DNA from: Saccharomonospora cyanea NA-134
Lineage (GTDB): Bacteria; Actinomycetota; Actinomycetes; Mycobacteriales; Pseudonocardiaceae
Direction of reading: 5' to 3'
Length of the DNA stretch: 64,000 nt
Assembly (NCBI RefSeq): GCF_000244975.1
Contig: NZ_CM001440.1
Location: 4,200,325-4,264,324 of the forward strand
Shown here: positions 27,081-35,451 of the stretch, piece by piece
Layout: each line of letters begins with the position of its first letter
Position numbering within the stretch: the first letter of the stretch is position 1
The notes under the pieces: generated by a model
Told to the model about the DNA's origin: nothing
Databases searched by the model: none
Seen by the model: only the letters and a program-made list of their open reading frames with translations
Translations under genes and position numbers: made by a program

Positions 27081-27701
27081 TTGTCTTCGTCGTCCCACTC
27101 CCAGAACTCGGACTCGGCTGGACCGATCGGCCGGCCGGTCCGCCGTGATGCGCGGCGCAACCGCGACAAGCTCATCGCCGTCGCCCAGGCCGCTTTTGCC
27201 CAAGCGGAGGGCCCGGTCTCCTTGGAAGGCATCGCCCGCCAGGCCGGCGTCGGCATCGGCACCCTCTATCGGCACTTCCCCACGCGCGAAGACCTCGTCG
27301 ACGCCGTCTACGCCAGCGAACTCGACGCCGTCACCGCCAGCGTCCCCGACCTGCTCGACCAGCACCCCGCCGACATCGCCCTACGCGCCTGGATCGGCCG
27401 CTACGCCACCTTCGTCGCCACCAAGCGCGGAATGATGGACACGCTGCGCACCGCCTTCGCCTCCGGGCGCATTGCCGCCCCCTCACGCGAGCGCGTCACC
27501 GCCCCCATCGCCACGATCCTCGATCGAGGCGCCGCCACAGGCACCCTCCGCACGGACATCGACCCCGACGACATCACCACCCTGCTCATCGGCGTATTCG
27601 CCGCCATCATCGACGGCGCCTCCCAAGAGCGGACCGACCGCCTGCTCGACCTCCTGCTCGACGCCGTGCGCCCGAAGGGGAAAGCGCGGACGGGAGTCTG
27701 A
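27081..27701 (+). CDS. TetR/AcrR family transcriptional regulator
   Basis: The 206-residue protein has a TetR DNA-binding head (about 22-70; RDKLIAVAQAAFAQAEGPVSLEGIARQAGVGIGTLYRHFPTREDLVDAVY) and a C-terminal ligand domain ending in DRLLDLLLDAVRPK. The TTG at 27081 is chosen because GGAGGG lies nine bases upstream; the longer open frame upstream runs through the operator. It is divergent from the AKR and probably represses both. Confidence 0.87.
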   Translation: MSSSSHSQNSDSAGPIGRPVRRDARRNRDKLIAVAQAAFAQAEGPVSLEGIARQAGVGIGTLYRHFPTREDLVDAVYASELDAVTASVPDLLDQHPADIALRAWIGRYATFVATKRGMMDTLRTAFASGRIAAPSRERVTAPIATILDRGAATGTLRTDIDPDDITTLLIGVFAAIIDGASQERTDRLLDLLLDAVRPKGKARTGV

Positions 27702-27717
27702 AGACGCCACCTGAAGG

Positions 27718-28060
27718 ATGTCTCGTAATCCGGTGTGGGTCTGGTGGTGACGAGACCGCCGACGGCCGACCTGGTCGTCAGTGGCGGCTTGGCTGGCCGA
27801 TCGTGTACTGCTGGTCGCGACCTGTTGGCGGACGAACCTGACGATGCGTCAGCTTGGACCGCTGTTCGGAGTGTCGCATTCCGCGGCGCACCGGGTGATC
27901 GACACCCCTTGGGTCGCTGCCGGCGCTGGCCCGGTCCGCAAGCGGTGGCTCGACGCGATCGCCATTACGGGTGGTCAATCGGGGTCAGCACAGGAACCTG
28001 TCAGAAAAGGTGCGATACAGGTCAGACGTGCTGTCGTTTCAGGACCGGCCTGATCCCAAG
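27718..28060 (+). mobile_element. IS5-family insertion sequence, 5' remnant
   Basis: The segment starts with ATGTCTCGTAATCC, an IS-end-like sequence, and 63 bases later the plus frame at 27781 reads LADRVLLVATCWRTNLTMRQ then LGPLFGVSHSAAHRVIDT, the N-terminal helix-turn-helix of IS5-type transposases. After that the frame loses similarity and no DDE core follows. Remnant only. From 28061 to the gene at 28210 I see nothing recognisable. Confidence 0.65.
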
Positions 28061-28209
28061 CGGAGAAAGCTCCTCGGGCAGCCGGACCGAACCGCCTTGG
28101 GCGTCGTCGTCGGGCCCGTCATCGGGCCGGTCCCACACCTGCGCTACGACACACCACCAAGGGCGGACCTTCACTGCAATGGACCTGCGAGCTGCCGTGA
28201 CAAGATGCC

Positions 28210-28599
28210 TTGGTGGAGACGCTTTTCTCGAAGCTCAGCGGCGAGACACTGTCGGCTGTCATCTTCGTGGCGGATTACCTGCGACTCGACTTCGACGGTT
28301 TGGCCTTCACAAGCTATGTGTGGCCGGTCGTCACGATCGAGTCAACACCGCGGCGTCTCGAAGACCCTGGATATCGGGACGCACTCTGCGCCTTCATCGG
28401 ACACAAGGTCGAGAGCACGGAAGAGAGCCCACGAGCAGGCCTGGTGATCCGTTTCCCCTTGGGATCGATCACCGTCAACCCGGATCCGGGAGAACTCGTC
28501 GGTCCCGAGATCGCACAACTGCGCATCCACGATCCAGCGTGTGACAGCACTGAATGGATGATCTGGCGGCCAGGTGAAGACGTCTTCGAAGGCACATGA
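28210..28599 (+). CDS. Conserved hypothetical protein
   Basis: About 129 residues, opening METLFSKLSGETLSAVIFVA-type sequence and ending DPACDSTEWMIWRPGEDVFEGT. It resembles a family of about 120-residue actinobacterial hypotheticals (pattern LSAVxFVxDYLQLDFDG, YRDALCxxIG, NPDPxELVGPE) of unknown function. I see no membrane segment or catalytic motif. TTG 28210 or GTG 28213 could start it; the ribosome site is weak. The final VFEGT coincides with the start of a displaced acyl-CoA dehydrogenase tail, so the C-terminus may be a junction product. Confidence 0.55.
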   Translation: MVETLFSKLSGETLSAVIFVADYLRLDFDGLAFTSYVWPVVTIESTPRRLEDPGYRDALCAFIGHKVESTEESPRAGLVIRFPLGSITVNPDPGELVGPEIAQLRIHDPACDSTEWMIWRPGEDVFEGT

Positions 28600-28657
28600 C
28601 AGATCCAGCGACTCATCGTCGCCCGCCCGCTGGCAAGACGGGCAGGAGCTGAAGTAA
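28582..28657 (+). pseudogene. Displaced 3' end of an acyl-CoA dehydrogenase gene
   Basis: The bases align with the 3' end of the acyl-CoA dehydrogenase gene at 21737-21816: both contain TCTTCGAAGGCAC, CAGATCCAGC, ACTCATCGT, GCCCGC, CAAGACG and CTGAAGTA in order, with substitutions and small indels (an in-frame TGA replaces the CAA of FEGTQ). Only the last 25 or so codons are present. It marks the right edge of the accessory island. Confidence 0.75.
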
Positions 28658-28910
28658 CAATACCCGTACGCAGAATGCGGACACGCCGAAAGGCTCACCC
28701 ACCACTGTGGGCGATACGCCTGCCCCATCGGAACCGAGCAGCCGACCACACGCCTTCTGTGGACATCATCGAGCCCCTGCCCGCATGACCCGAACGCGCA
28801 CACACTCGGGGTGATCGAGTCGCGACCGCGGCGGGCCGTTGTGAGGATTGAGGCGCGTGACCGATCACCCTGCGAGGTCGCGGCTGCGGGGCCGCTGATG
28901 GAGGAGCGAG
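28658..28910. other. Intergenic region upstream of the Mrp operon
   Basis: No gene is visible in these 253 bases. One copy of the dispersed TGCGGACACGC unit lies at 28676-28686. The promoter of the Mrp operon must lie here, but no clear -35/-10 pair stands out. Confidence 0.4.
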
Positions 28911-31265
28911 GTGTCTGCTGCCCATGGCGCCGAAGTTCGGGAGCCACCCGACGGCTCCCGTCGTCGCGCCCCGGCGACAGACTGGCTGGGGTGGGCTTCG
29001 TGCGCCGTCGTGGCGGTCGGGTTCGGGCTGTTCCTGCTCGCGTGGTCGGCCGGTGGTTTCTCGGTGTCCCTGCCCTGGGCGCCGAGCCTCGACCTGCGGC
29101 TGAGTTTCTCGCTCGACGGGCTTGGTGCGCTGTACGCGCTGCTGGCCACCGGTGTCGGTGCGCTGGTGTTCGCCTACGGCAGTCGCTACCTGAAGCTGCA
29201 CCTGGAACACGAGGAACGTCCGCTCTCCGAAAGATGGCGCTTCTGGCCGTGGATGGTGCTGTTCGCCGCGTCGATGGCCGGACTGGCACTGGCACAGGAT
29301 CTCGTGCTGCTGTTCGTCTTCTTCGACCTCACCGCCATCTGCTCGTACTTCCTCATCGGGTTCGACCGGGAACAGCGCGACGCCCGTACCGCCGCGATCG
29401 CCTCTCTCATCATCACCGTGGCCAGCGCCGTCGCGATGCTCATCGCCGCGGTCCTGTTCTACGGCCGCTACGGCACCTTCTCGATCCCCGAACTGGTTCG
29501 GCTGGCGGAAAGCGAACCGACCACCACCGCCGCGGCCGCGCTACTGGCCGTGGCCGCCCTGGCCAAGAGCGCGCAGGTGCCCCTCCACTTCTGGTTGCCA
29601 CGGGCCATGACCGCCCCCACCCCGGTGTCGGCCTACCTCCACTCGGCGGCGATGGTGGCGGCCGGTGTCCTCGTGCTCGGCCGGGTCCATCCGTTGCTCG
29701 CCTTGAGCGACGCCGTCCTCACCTTGCTGCTGGTGGTGGGCACGGTGTCGATCGTCATCGGCGGGGTGCTCGCCCTGGGGCAGGACCGGCTCAAACAGGT
29801 TCTCGCCTACTCCACGATCTCCCAGTACGGCTACATGGTGCTGATGTACGGGATCGGAGGGCCCGCGGGCAACGGCGCGGCGGCGTTCTACGTCCTGGTC
29901 CACGGGGTCGCCAAGAGCGCCCTGTTCATGACGGCCGGGGCGGTGACGACGGCAACCGGGGAAGACCAGCTGTCCCGGCTGGGTGGACTCCGGCGCCGCA
30001 TGCCGGTGCTGGCGGTCGCCTCCGGAGTGGCGGCGGCGACCCTGGCGGCCTTGCCGCTCACCTCGGGATTCTTCAAGGACGAACTCTTCTTCAAGGCCGC
30101 ACTGGAGGCGGGCCCGTGGGAGACCGTGGTGGCACTGCTGGCGGCAACTCTGACCTTCGCCTACATCGGACGCTTCTGGGGGAAGCTGTTCCTCGGCCGG
30201 GAACGCGTGGGCGACGCCGACACCGGTGTGCCCGGTGGGGCCGGTGGGGTCAGAGCCTCTCCGCTGCTCGTCGCTCCCGTCGTCGTGCTGGCCGTCATCG
30301 CCGTGCTGACGGGGCTGGTGGTTCAACCGTTCGCCGGGCTGGCCGAGGCCGCGGGCAACGTCAGCAACGTCGGCGGAGTGCACCTGTCGCCCGCCTACCA
30401 CCTGGACGCCCGGCCGGAGAACCTGATGGCGCTGTCCGCGTGGGCACTGGGCGGGCTGCTACTCGTGGGGCGGCGGACCTCAGCCCGCGTGTCGCAGTGG
30501 CTGGCCGCGGTCGGAGAGCGGTGGGGCCCCCGCCGGAGCTATGCGGGGTCGCTGCGGGGACTGTCCACGCTCTCCAACCTCGTCCACGACCGGGAGGTCC
30601 GTACCCTGCGCAACAGCATCGCGGTGGTCCTCGTGCCCGCCGCGCTGCTGGTCGGTCTGGCCTTCCTCACCACCCCGAGGCAGCGGGCCTACGTCGTCGG
30701 CACGGTGTCCGGTGGTGACTGGCTGATCGTGGCCTTGTTGGCGCTGGTGGCCATCGCGACGGTGGCGGTCGCCCGGTCCCGGGCCCGGCTGCCCCTGGTT
30801 CTCACACTCGCGGTGGTGGGGTTCGCGTTGGCCGCCGTCTACGCGTTCTTCAGCGAACCGGACGTCGCGCTGGTGGCCGTCACGGTCGAAACCATGATCA
30901 CGTTGGTGTTCCTCGTGGCACTGGCCCGGCTACCCCGGCACCGGAGGGAGAGCCGAGGTGGTCCTCCCTCCGCTCCCGACCGGGAACACATCGACCCGGC
31001 GCGGCAGAACCTGCGGAATCTGGTCGCCGGGTCCGCTGCGGGCCTCGGCATGTTCGTCGCCCTGTGGAGCGCCCTGTCCCACCCCGCCCGAGCGCCGTAC
31101 GTGGCGACCGACCTCCTCGCCCTCACGCCCGTGGCCCACGGCAAGGACACCGTCACCGTGATCGTCGCCGACTTCCGTGGGCTGGACACGCTCGGGGAGA
31201 TCACCGTCCTGGTGATCGCGGGCGTCGGGGTGGCGAGCCTGCTGCGTCGGGGGCGATTGTGGTGA
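28911..31265 (+). CDS. mrpA: Na+/H+ antiporter subunit A (Mrp complex)
   Basis: The 784-residue multispan protein combines a NuoL-like proton channel (AKSAQVPLHFWLPRAMTAPTPVSAYLHSAAMVAAGVLVL at about 218-255; LKQVLAYSTISQYGYM) with C-terminal MbhD- and MbhE-like parts (YAFFSEPDVALVAVTVETMITLVFLVALARLP; FRGLDTLGEITVLVIAGVGVASLL). In most MrpA proteins an ion-path glutamate precedes LTS; here the motif is FFDLTA, so Asp139 takes its place. GTG start at 28911 with GGAGGAG upstream. First gene of a full seven-gene operon using the proton gradient to expel Na+. Confidence 0.93.
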   Translation: MSAAHGAEVREPPDGSRRRAPATDWLGWASCAVVAVGFGLFLLAWSAGGFSVSLPWAPSLDLRLSFSLDGLGALYALLATGVGALVFAYGSRYLKLHLEHEERPLSERWRFWPWMVLFAASMAGLALAQDLVLLFVFFDLTAICSYFLIGFDREQRDARTAAIASLIITVASAVAMLIAAVLFYGRYGTFSIPELVRLAESEPTTTAAAALLAVAALAKSAQVPLHFWLPRAMTAPTPVSAYLHSAAMVAAGVLVLGRVHPLLALSDAVLTLLLVVGTVSIVIGGVLALGQDRLKQVLAYSTISQYGYMVLMYGIGGPAGNGAAAFYVLVHGVAKSALFMTAGAVTTATGEDQLSRLGGLRRRMPVLAVASGVAAATLAALPLTSGFFKDELFFKAALEAGPWETVVALLAATLTFAYIGRFWGKLFLGRERVGDADTGVPGGAGGVRASPLLVAPVVVLAVIAVLTGLVVQPFAGLAEAAGNVSNVGGVHLSPAYHLDARPENLMALSAWALGGLLLVGRRTSARVSQWLAAVGERWGPRRSYAGSLRGLSTLSNLVHDREVRTLRNSIAVVLVPAALLVGLAFLTTPRQRAYVVGTVSGGDWLIVALLALVAIATVAVARSRARLPLVLTLAVVGFALAAVYAFFSEPDVALVAVTVETMITLVFLVALARLPRHRRESRGGPPSAPDREHIDPARQNLRNLVAGSAAGLGMFVALWSALSHPARAPYVATDLLALTPVAHGKDTVTVIVADFRGLDTLGEITVLVIAGVGVASLLRRGRLW

Positions 31266-31717
31266 GGCATCCCGATGTCATCGTCCGGGGAGTGGCCCGG
31301 CTCCTGCTCACCCCGAGCGTCGTCGTCGCGGTAGCACTGGTCGCCAAGGGGTATGCCGAGGTCGGGGACGGTTTCAGCGCCGGCATGATCATTGCTCTGA
31401 CGATCGCGCTGCAGTACGTGGCGCTGGGAACGTCGGCCGCCGAACGGGCCCTGCCGTTGTTGCGCTTCAGCCCGGCCCTGGTGCTCGGCGGGCTGCTGCT
31501 GGCACTGGCCACGGCGTTCTTCCCGCTGGCACTCGGCGAACCGCCGTTGAGCCACCGGCCCGGGCCCGGCGAGTCCGTGACCACCGTGGGCACGTTGGAA
31601 CTGTTCACCCCGCTGGCCTACGACGTGGCGATCCTGCTGCTGGTGGTGGGTGTGTTGACGACGATGCTGCACCTCCTCGCCAATGCGGAGCTGCTCAAGG
31701 ACGAGGAGGTCCGGTGA
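31262..31717 (+). CDS. mrpB: Na+/H+ antiporter subunit B (Mrp complex)
   Basis: The 151-residue protein has four hydrophobic segments and the MnhB pattern PDVIVRGVARLLLTPSVVVAVALVAKGYAEVGDGFSAGMIIALTIALQYVALG. The GTG start at 31262 overlaps the mrpA stop in a GTGA junction. It is part of the Mrp antiporter module in the cell membrane. Confidence 0.93.
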   Translation: MRHPDVIVRGVARLLLTPSVVVAVALVAKGYAEVGDGFSAGMIIALTIALQYVALGTSAAERALPLLRFSPALVLGGLLLALATAFFPLALGEPPLSHRPGPGESVTTVGTLELFTPLAYDVAILLLVVGVLTTMLHLLANAELLKDEEVR

Positions 31718-32097
31718 ACCTCGCGATCGCCTTCACGTCCTCACTGCTGTTCGGCAGCGGCGCCTACCTGCTACTGCAACACGAACTCGTCCGGGTGACC
31801 GCCGGGATCATGCTGATCTCGCAGAGTGCCGTGTTGATGATCATCGGCTCCGGTCTGTTCCAGGGCAAGGCACCGATCGCCCCGATCGACGAGCCGGTCG
31901 CCGACCCGCTCCCCCAGGCGCTGGCACTGACAGCGCTGGTCATCGGACTGGCCACTGTGGCGCTGCTGCTCGCGCTGGTCAGCCGGGTCACCACGGTGTT
32001 CCGCAGTGCCCGTCGCGACGAACTGACCACGAGCGAGGCGGAGTACGAGCAGGCACTGGCCGACCAACGACAGCTCGATCGTGACGAGGCGACGTGA
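31714..32097 (+). CDS. mrpC: Na+/H+ antiporter subunit C (Mrp complex)
   Basis: The 127-residue NuoK-like subunit has three membrane helices (LLFGSGAYLLLQHELVRVTAGIMLISQSAVLMIIGSGLF then a third helix at about 72-95). The GTG start overlaps the mrpB stop. Its polar tail is longer than NuoK. Confidence 0.93.
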   Translation: MNLAIAFTSSLLFGSGAYLLLQHELVRVTAGIMLISQSAVLMIIGSGLFQGKAPIAPIDEPVADPLPQALALTALVIGLATVALLLALVSRVTTVFRSARRDELTTSEAEYEQALADQRQLDRDEAT

Positions 32098-33494
32098 CGG
32101 CGGTGACGGTAGCGCTGGCGTTGCCCTGGGTCGCGGGCGTCGTGTTGGTCGGGCTCGACGGGCGGCGACCGGCAGTCGCCTGGCTCGCTGTCGGCGCCCT
32201 CGCCGCCGACCTGGCCGCACTCACCGTGCTCGCGGTCGACGTCTTCACCACCGGCACCACGCAGGTGGTGACGGGCGGCTGGCCCGCGGGTGTGGGAATC
32301 GTGCTGCGCGCCGACGCGATGGGTGTCACGTTCGCTCTGCTGTCGGTGTTCGTGTTGCTGGTCGCAGCCACCGCCGAAGCCATAAACGGTGTCCGGCTCC
32401 GGACGTTTCCGGGCCTGGTGGTGTTGCTCGCCACCGGGTTGAGCGGCCTGTTCCTCACCCACGACGTGTTCAACTTCTACGTCTTCTTCGAGTTGTCGAT
32501 GATCGTGTCCTACGTGCTGACCGCCTACGGGGGCCGCACCAGGCAGTTGCGGGCGGCACTGGTCTTCACCGCGGTCAACCTGTTGGGTTCGTTCCTCTTC
32601 CTGCTGTCCGTGGCCGGTACCTACCGGGTGACCGGGACACTGTTGATGAGCGATGTGGCCGCCCGGATGGAAGAGGTGCCCGCCAACGCGGTGTTGCTCA
32701 TCGCGCTGGGCTTCTTCGTGGCGTTCAGCGTCAAGGTGGGACTGTTCCCCTTTCACTTCTGGCTTCCGACCGTCTACGCCGGCACACGTCCCGCCGTGGC
32801 CGCCATCCTCAGCGGCGCCGTCGCCAACATCGGCTCGTACGGCCTGCTCCGGTTCGGCGTGGGAATGTTCGAGTCGCAGTTGGAATCGGCCGCGATCGTG
32901 GTGATCGTGCTCGGAGCCGCCTCGATCGTCTACGGCGCCCTGCTGGCGGTGTCCCGCGGTGATCCCGCCGAGATGCTGGCCTACTCCACGATCGGGCAGA
33001 TCGGCTACGTCCTGGTCGCCATCGGAGTCGGCGGAGCGGTGGGCCTGACGGCCGCGGTGCTCTACAGCGTGGTCAACGGGTTGAACAAGACACTGCTGTT
33101 TCTGAGCGCCGGCCTGCGGGGCAAGCTGGTCGCCGCCGCCTTCGCGATCGGGGCGTTCAGCGTCGCCGGTGTGCCTCCCGCGGCGGGCTTCGTCGGGAAA
33201 CTGGAGATGTTCCGGACGGCGATCGCCGCGAGCAGCACCGCCCTCGTGGTCCTGTTGTTCGTCGGGAGCGCCCTGTCGCTGGTCTACCTGTTCCAGGTGT
33301 ACCAGCACGTCTTCTGGCACAGGAGCGGACCGGTCGGGGAGTCGGCCATCGGAGAAGCCTGGCACGAGGCCAGTCCGCTGCCGTTACGAACGTTGATGCT
33401 CGTCCTGGCATTCGTCGTCCTGGGCGCCGGGTTGTGGCCGGAGCCCTTACTGGCACTCAGCGGCAGAGCCGCCGAAGCCCTGATCCGGAGGTGA
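32094..33494 (+). CDS. mrpD: Na+/H+ antiporter subunit D (Mrp complex)
   Basis: The 466-residue NuoN/NuoM-like proton channel keeps the conserved Glu133 in FYVFFELSMIVSYVL and the lysine in SVKVGLFPFHFWLPTVYAGTRPAVAAILSG, plus MLAYSTIGQIGYVLVAIG. It drives the proton half of the exchange. The GTG start overlaps mrpC (GTGA). Confidence 0.94.
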   Translation: MTAVTVALALPWVAGVVLVGLDGRRPAVAWLAVGALAADLAALTVLAVDVFTTGTTQVVTGGWPAGVGIVLRADAMGVTFALLSVFVLLVAATAEAINGVRLRTFPGLVVLLATGLSGLFLTHDVFNFYVFFELSMIVSYVLTAYGGRTRQLRAALVFTAVNLLGSFLFLLSVAGTYRVTGTLLMSDVAARMEEVPANAVLLIALGFFVAFSVKVGLFPFHFWLPTVYAGTRPAVAAILSGAVANIGSYGLLRFGVGMFESQLESAAIVVIVLGAASIVYGALLAVSRGDPAEMLAYSTIGQIGYVLVAIGVGGAVGLTAAVLYSVVNGLNKTLLFLSAGLRGKLVAAAFAIGAFSVAGVPPAAGFVGKLEMFRTAIAASSTALVVLLFVGSALSLVYLFQVYQHVFWHRSGPVGESAIGEAWHEASPLPLRTLMLVLAFVVLGAGLWPEPLLALSGRAAEALIRR

Positions 33495-33500
33495 ACCCAG

Positions 33501-34004
33501 ATGGTCCGCGCACTCGCGAAGATCGCCGCACTCACGGCGGTCTACCTGTTGGTACTGGGACAGGCCCAGCTCGGTGACGTCGCCGTCGGGTTGGTTCTCG
33601 CGGCACTGCTCGTCGTGAGTGCACGGTTCGTCCGTCCGCTGCCGCCGCCCGAAGGCTTGCGACCGGCAGGCTCGGCACCGCAGCGACTCGCCGGTGTCCC
33701 GGCTCTGCTCGGTGGCACGCTCGTCGACATCGGACGCGGCAGTTGGACCGTGGCGCGTTACTGCCTGCGCACCCCGGCGGATTACAGGCCCGGGGTGGTC
33801 ACCATCCCGATCGGCCGGAGCTCGACGAGTTCGGCCACGGCCTGGGGGATCCGGGTCGGTATCTCCCCTGACACCGTCGTCGTCGACATCGACGAGCAGC
33901 GGGGTCAGATGCTGCTACACGTGCTCGACTCCCGCGACCCGGACGCCGTGCGGGCCACCGAGCTGGACAGCTACGAGCGGCGGCAACGCCGGGTCTTTCC
34001 GTGA
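33501..34004 (+). CDS. mrpE: Na+/H+ antiporter subunit E (Mrp complex)
   Basis: The 167-residue MnhE-type protein has N-terminal hydrophobic segments, then RPGVVTIPIGRSSTSSATAWGIRVGISPDTVVVDIDEQRGQMLLHVLDSRDPDAV, the conserved soluble domain of this subunit. ATG at 33501, six bases after mrpD; the stop overlaps mrpF. Confidence 0.93.
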   Translation: MVRALAKIAALTAVYLLVLGQAQLGDVAVGLVLAALLVVSARFVRPLPPPEGLRPAGSAPQRLAGVPALLGGTLVDIGRGSWTVARYCLRTPADYRPGVVTIPIGRSSTSSATAWGIRVGISPDTVVVDIDEQRGQMLLHVLDSRDPDAVRATELDSYERRQRRVFP

Positions 34005-34279
34005 TCACCGTGCCTGCCGCCGTTCTCGTTCCCGCGCTGATCTGGATGACACTGCTGCTCGTGGGCGGTGGGCTCGTGCTGATCCGGGCCCGCGACGCCA
34101 TCCGCGGCCTCGTCGCGCTGGACATGCTCGCGGTCCTCGTCATCTCACTGCTGGCGTTGCTGTCGTATCTCAGGGACGCGCCGTACTACTTCGACGCCGC
34201 GGTCGCGCTGTCCCTGCTGTCCTTCGTCTCCACCGTCGCGACGGCGCGGTATCTCGGTTCCGGAGGCCCCTTCGGATGA
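34001..34279 (+). CDS. mrpF: Na+/H+ antiporter subunit F (Mrp complex)
   Basis: The 92-residue three-helix protein has RARDAIRGLVALDMLAVLVISLLALLSYLRDAPYYFDAAVALSLLSFVSTVATARYL, the standard MnhF core. GTG start within the mrpE stop; ATGA overlap with mrpG. Confidence 0.93.
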   Translation: MITVPAAVLVPALIWMTLLLVGGGLVLIRARDAIRGLVALDMLAVLVISLLALLSYLRDAPYYFDAAVALSLLSFVSTVATARYLGSGGPFG

Positions 34280-34620
34280 TCTCGGTCGTGCTCGACGTCC
34301 TCGGCGCCGCGCTCCTGCTGCTCGGCCTCACCCTGCACACGATCAGCCTGTACGGGGTGCTGCGACTGCCCACCACCTACCAGCAGCTCCACGCCCAGGG
34401 GTTGGCCACCGGGCCCGGAGTGATCGCGATACTGGCGGCCTCGATCGCCACCGAGAACGCCGGGATCATCACCTTCGCCGCTCTCGCCATCGCCTTCATC
34501 GCGATCACCTCGCCCGTGTCGAGCCACTCCATCGCCCGCGCCGAGCACCGCCGTTACCGCCGTCGACACCGGCACGCCGACCGGCTGGAACCCCCAGGAG
34601 TCGAACCCCCGGAACAGTGA
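34276..34620 (+). CDS. mrpG: Na+/H+ antiporter subunit G (Mrp complex)
   Basis: The 114-residue protein has three hydrophobic helices and the MnhG signature YGVLRLPTTYQQLHAQGLATGPGVIAILAASIA followed by ITSPVSSHSIARAEHRR. ATG at 34276 overlaps mrpF. It completes the A to G gene set in the canonical order. Confidence 0.93.
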   Translation: MISVVLDVLGAALLLLGLTLHTISLYGVLRLPTTYQQLHAQGLATGPGVIAILAASIATENAGIITFAALAIAFIAITSPVSSHSIARAEHRRYRRRHRHADRLEPPGVEPPEQ

Positions 34621-34665
34621 CCCGGCCGGTGCGGGTCTTTTCGTGGTCCCCGCATCGGCGTGACA

Positions 34666-35262
34666 ATGAGCTGGATGCGGCAGAGGAGCACAGGCCACGA
34701 TGTCGACGGGACCGAGTCGGGACCGCGTGTGGTGACGTTCGGCCACGGCACCGCCGACGCCGAGACGATGACCCGGCGGCTGCGGGACGCCGGGGTGCGG
34801 CGCCTGGTCGACGTACGCACCGCCCCCGGCAGTCGCCGCAATCCCGACGCGGCGCGGACGGCGATGTCCCACTGGCTGCCGCAGGCCGGCATCGACTACC
34901 GCTGGGACGAGCGGCTGGGCGGCTGGCGACGCCTTCGGCCGGACTCCCCGGACGTCGCCCTGCGCAACGAGTCCTTCCGTGGCTACGCCGGACACATGCG
35001 GACACCGGAGTTCCGCACCGCCATCGACGAGTTGGTCGCCGATGGCGGCGGGGTCACGGCGGTGATGTGTGCGGAGTCGGTGTGGTGGCGCTGCCACCGC
35101 AAGCTGATCGCCGACTTTCTCGTGCTGGTGTGCCGTGTCGACGTGCGTCACCTCATGCCCGACGGCTCACTGCGGCCCCACCGCCCCAGCCCGGAGGCAC
35201 GGTTGGTGCCCGAGGCACGGGTGCTGGTCTACGACGAGGACACCTCGCCCAACTCCTCGTGA
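34666..35262 (+). CDS. DUF488 family protein
   Basis: About 198 residues with the DUF488 signature: VTFGHGTADAETMTRRLRDAGVRRLVDVRTAPGSRRNP near the N-terminus, and VMCAESVWWRCHRKLIADFLV near the C-terminus with the conserved Cys-Ala-Glu and Cys-His residues. Biochemical function is unknown; members are small, soluble and often near redox genes. ATG 34666 is used (GTG 34660 is also possible). It follows the Mrp operon by 45 bases and may be cotranscribed. Confidence 0.8.
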   Translation: MSWMRQRSTGHDVDGTESGPRVVTFGHGTADAETMTRRLRDAGVRRLVDVRTAPGSRRNPDAARTAMSHWLPQAGIDYRWDERLGGWRRLRPDSPDVALRNESFRGYAGHMRTPEFRTAIDELVADGGGVTAVMCAESVWWRCHRKLIADFLVLVCRVDVRHLMPDGSLRPHRPSPEARLVPEARVLVYDEDTSPNSS

Positions 35263-35295
35263 GGGCGCACGACCGGGGTCGGTCAGAAGCCGGGG

Positions 35296-35427
35296 TCAGA
35301 CGACCGTGTTACCGCTCTTGCGTGCCGCGCGATAGTCCTTGACCACGCCACGTGCGAGCACGGCGAGGACGGTCAAGGTGATCAGAGGCCACATCAGGAT
35401 GTAGGCCGTGATGAGAAACGTTTCCAT
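35296..35427 (-). CDS. Small membrane protein, putative symporter partner subunit (43 residues)
   Basis: An ATG at 35427 with a near-perfect AGGAGGAAAAGC ribosome site opens 44 codons ending in TGA at 35296. The product begins METFLITAYILMWPLITLTV, one transmembrane helix (about residues 4-25), and ends in a basic tail VVKDYRAARKSGNTVV. It lies 24 bases downstream of a sodium:solute symporter gene on the same strand. Short proteins in this position are annotated in other genomes as putative transporter small subunits, so it probably stabilises or regulates the symporter. Confidence 0.75.
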   Translation of the reverse strand: METFLITAYILMWPLITLTVLAVLARGVVKDYRAARKSGNTVV

Positions 35428-35451
35428 GTCCGCTTTTCCTCCTGTCGATCC

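Noticed and set aside
31764-33365. 533-codon open minus-strand frame opposite mrpC and mrpD
   Set aside because: The Gln/His/Asp-rich composition is that of a GC-rich shadow, and the Mrp genes on the other strand are unmistakable.
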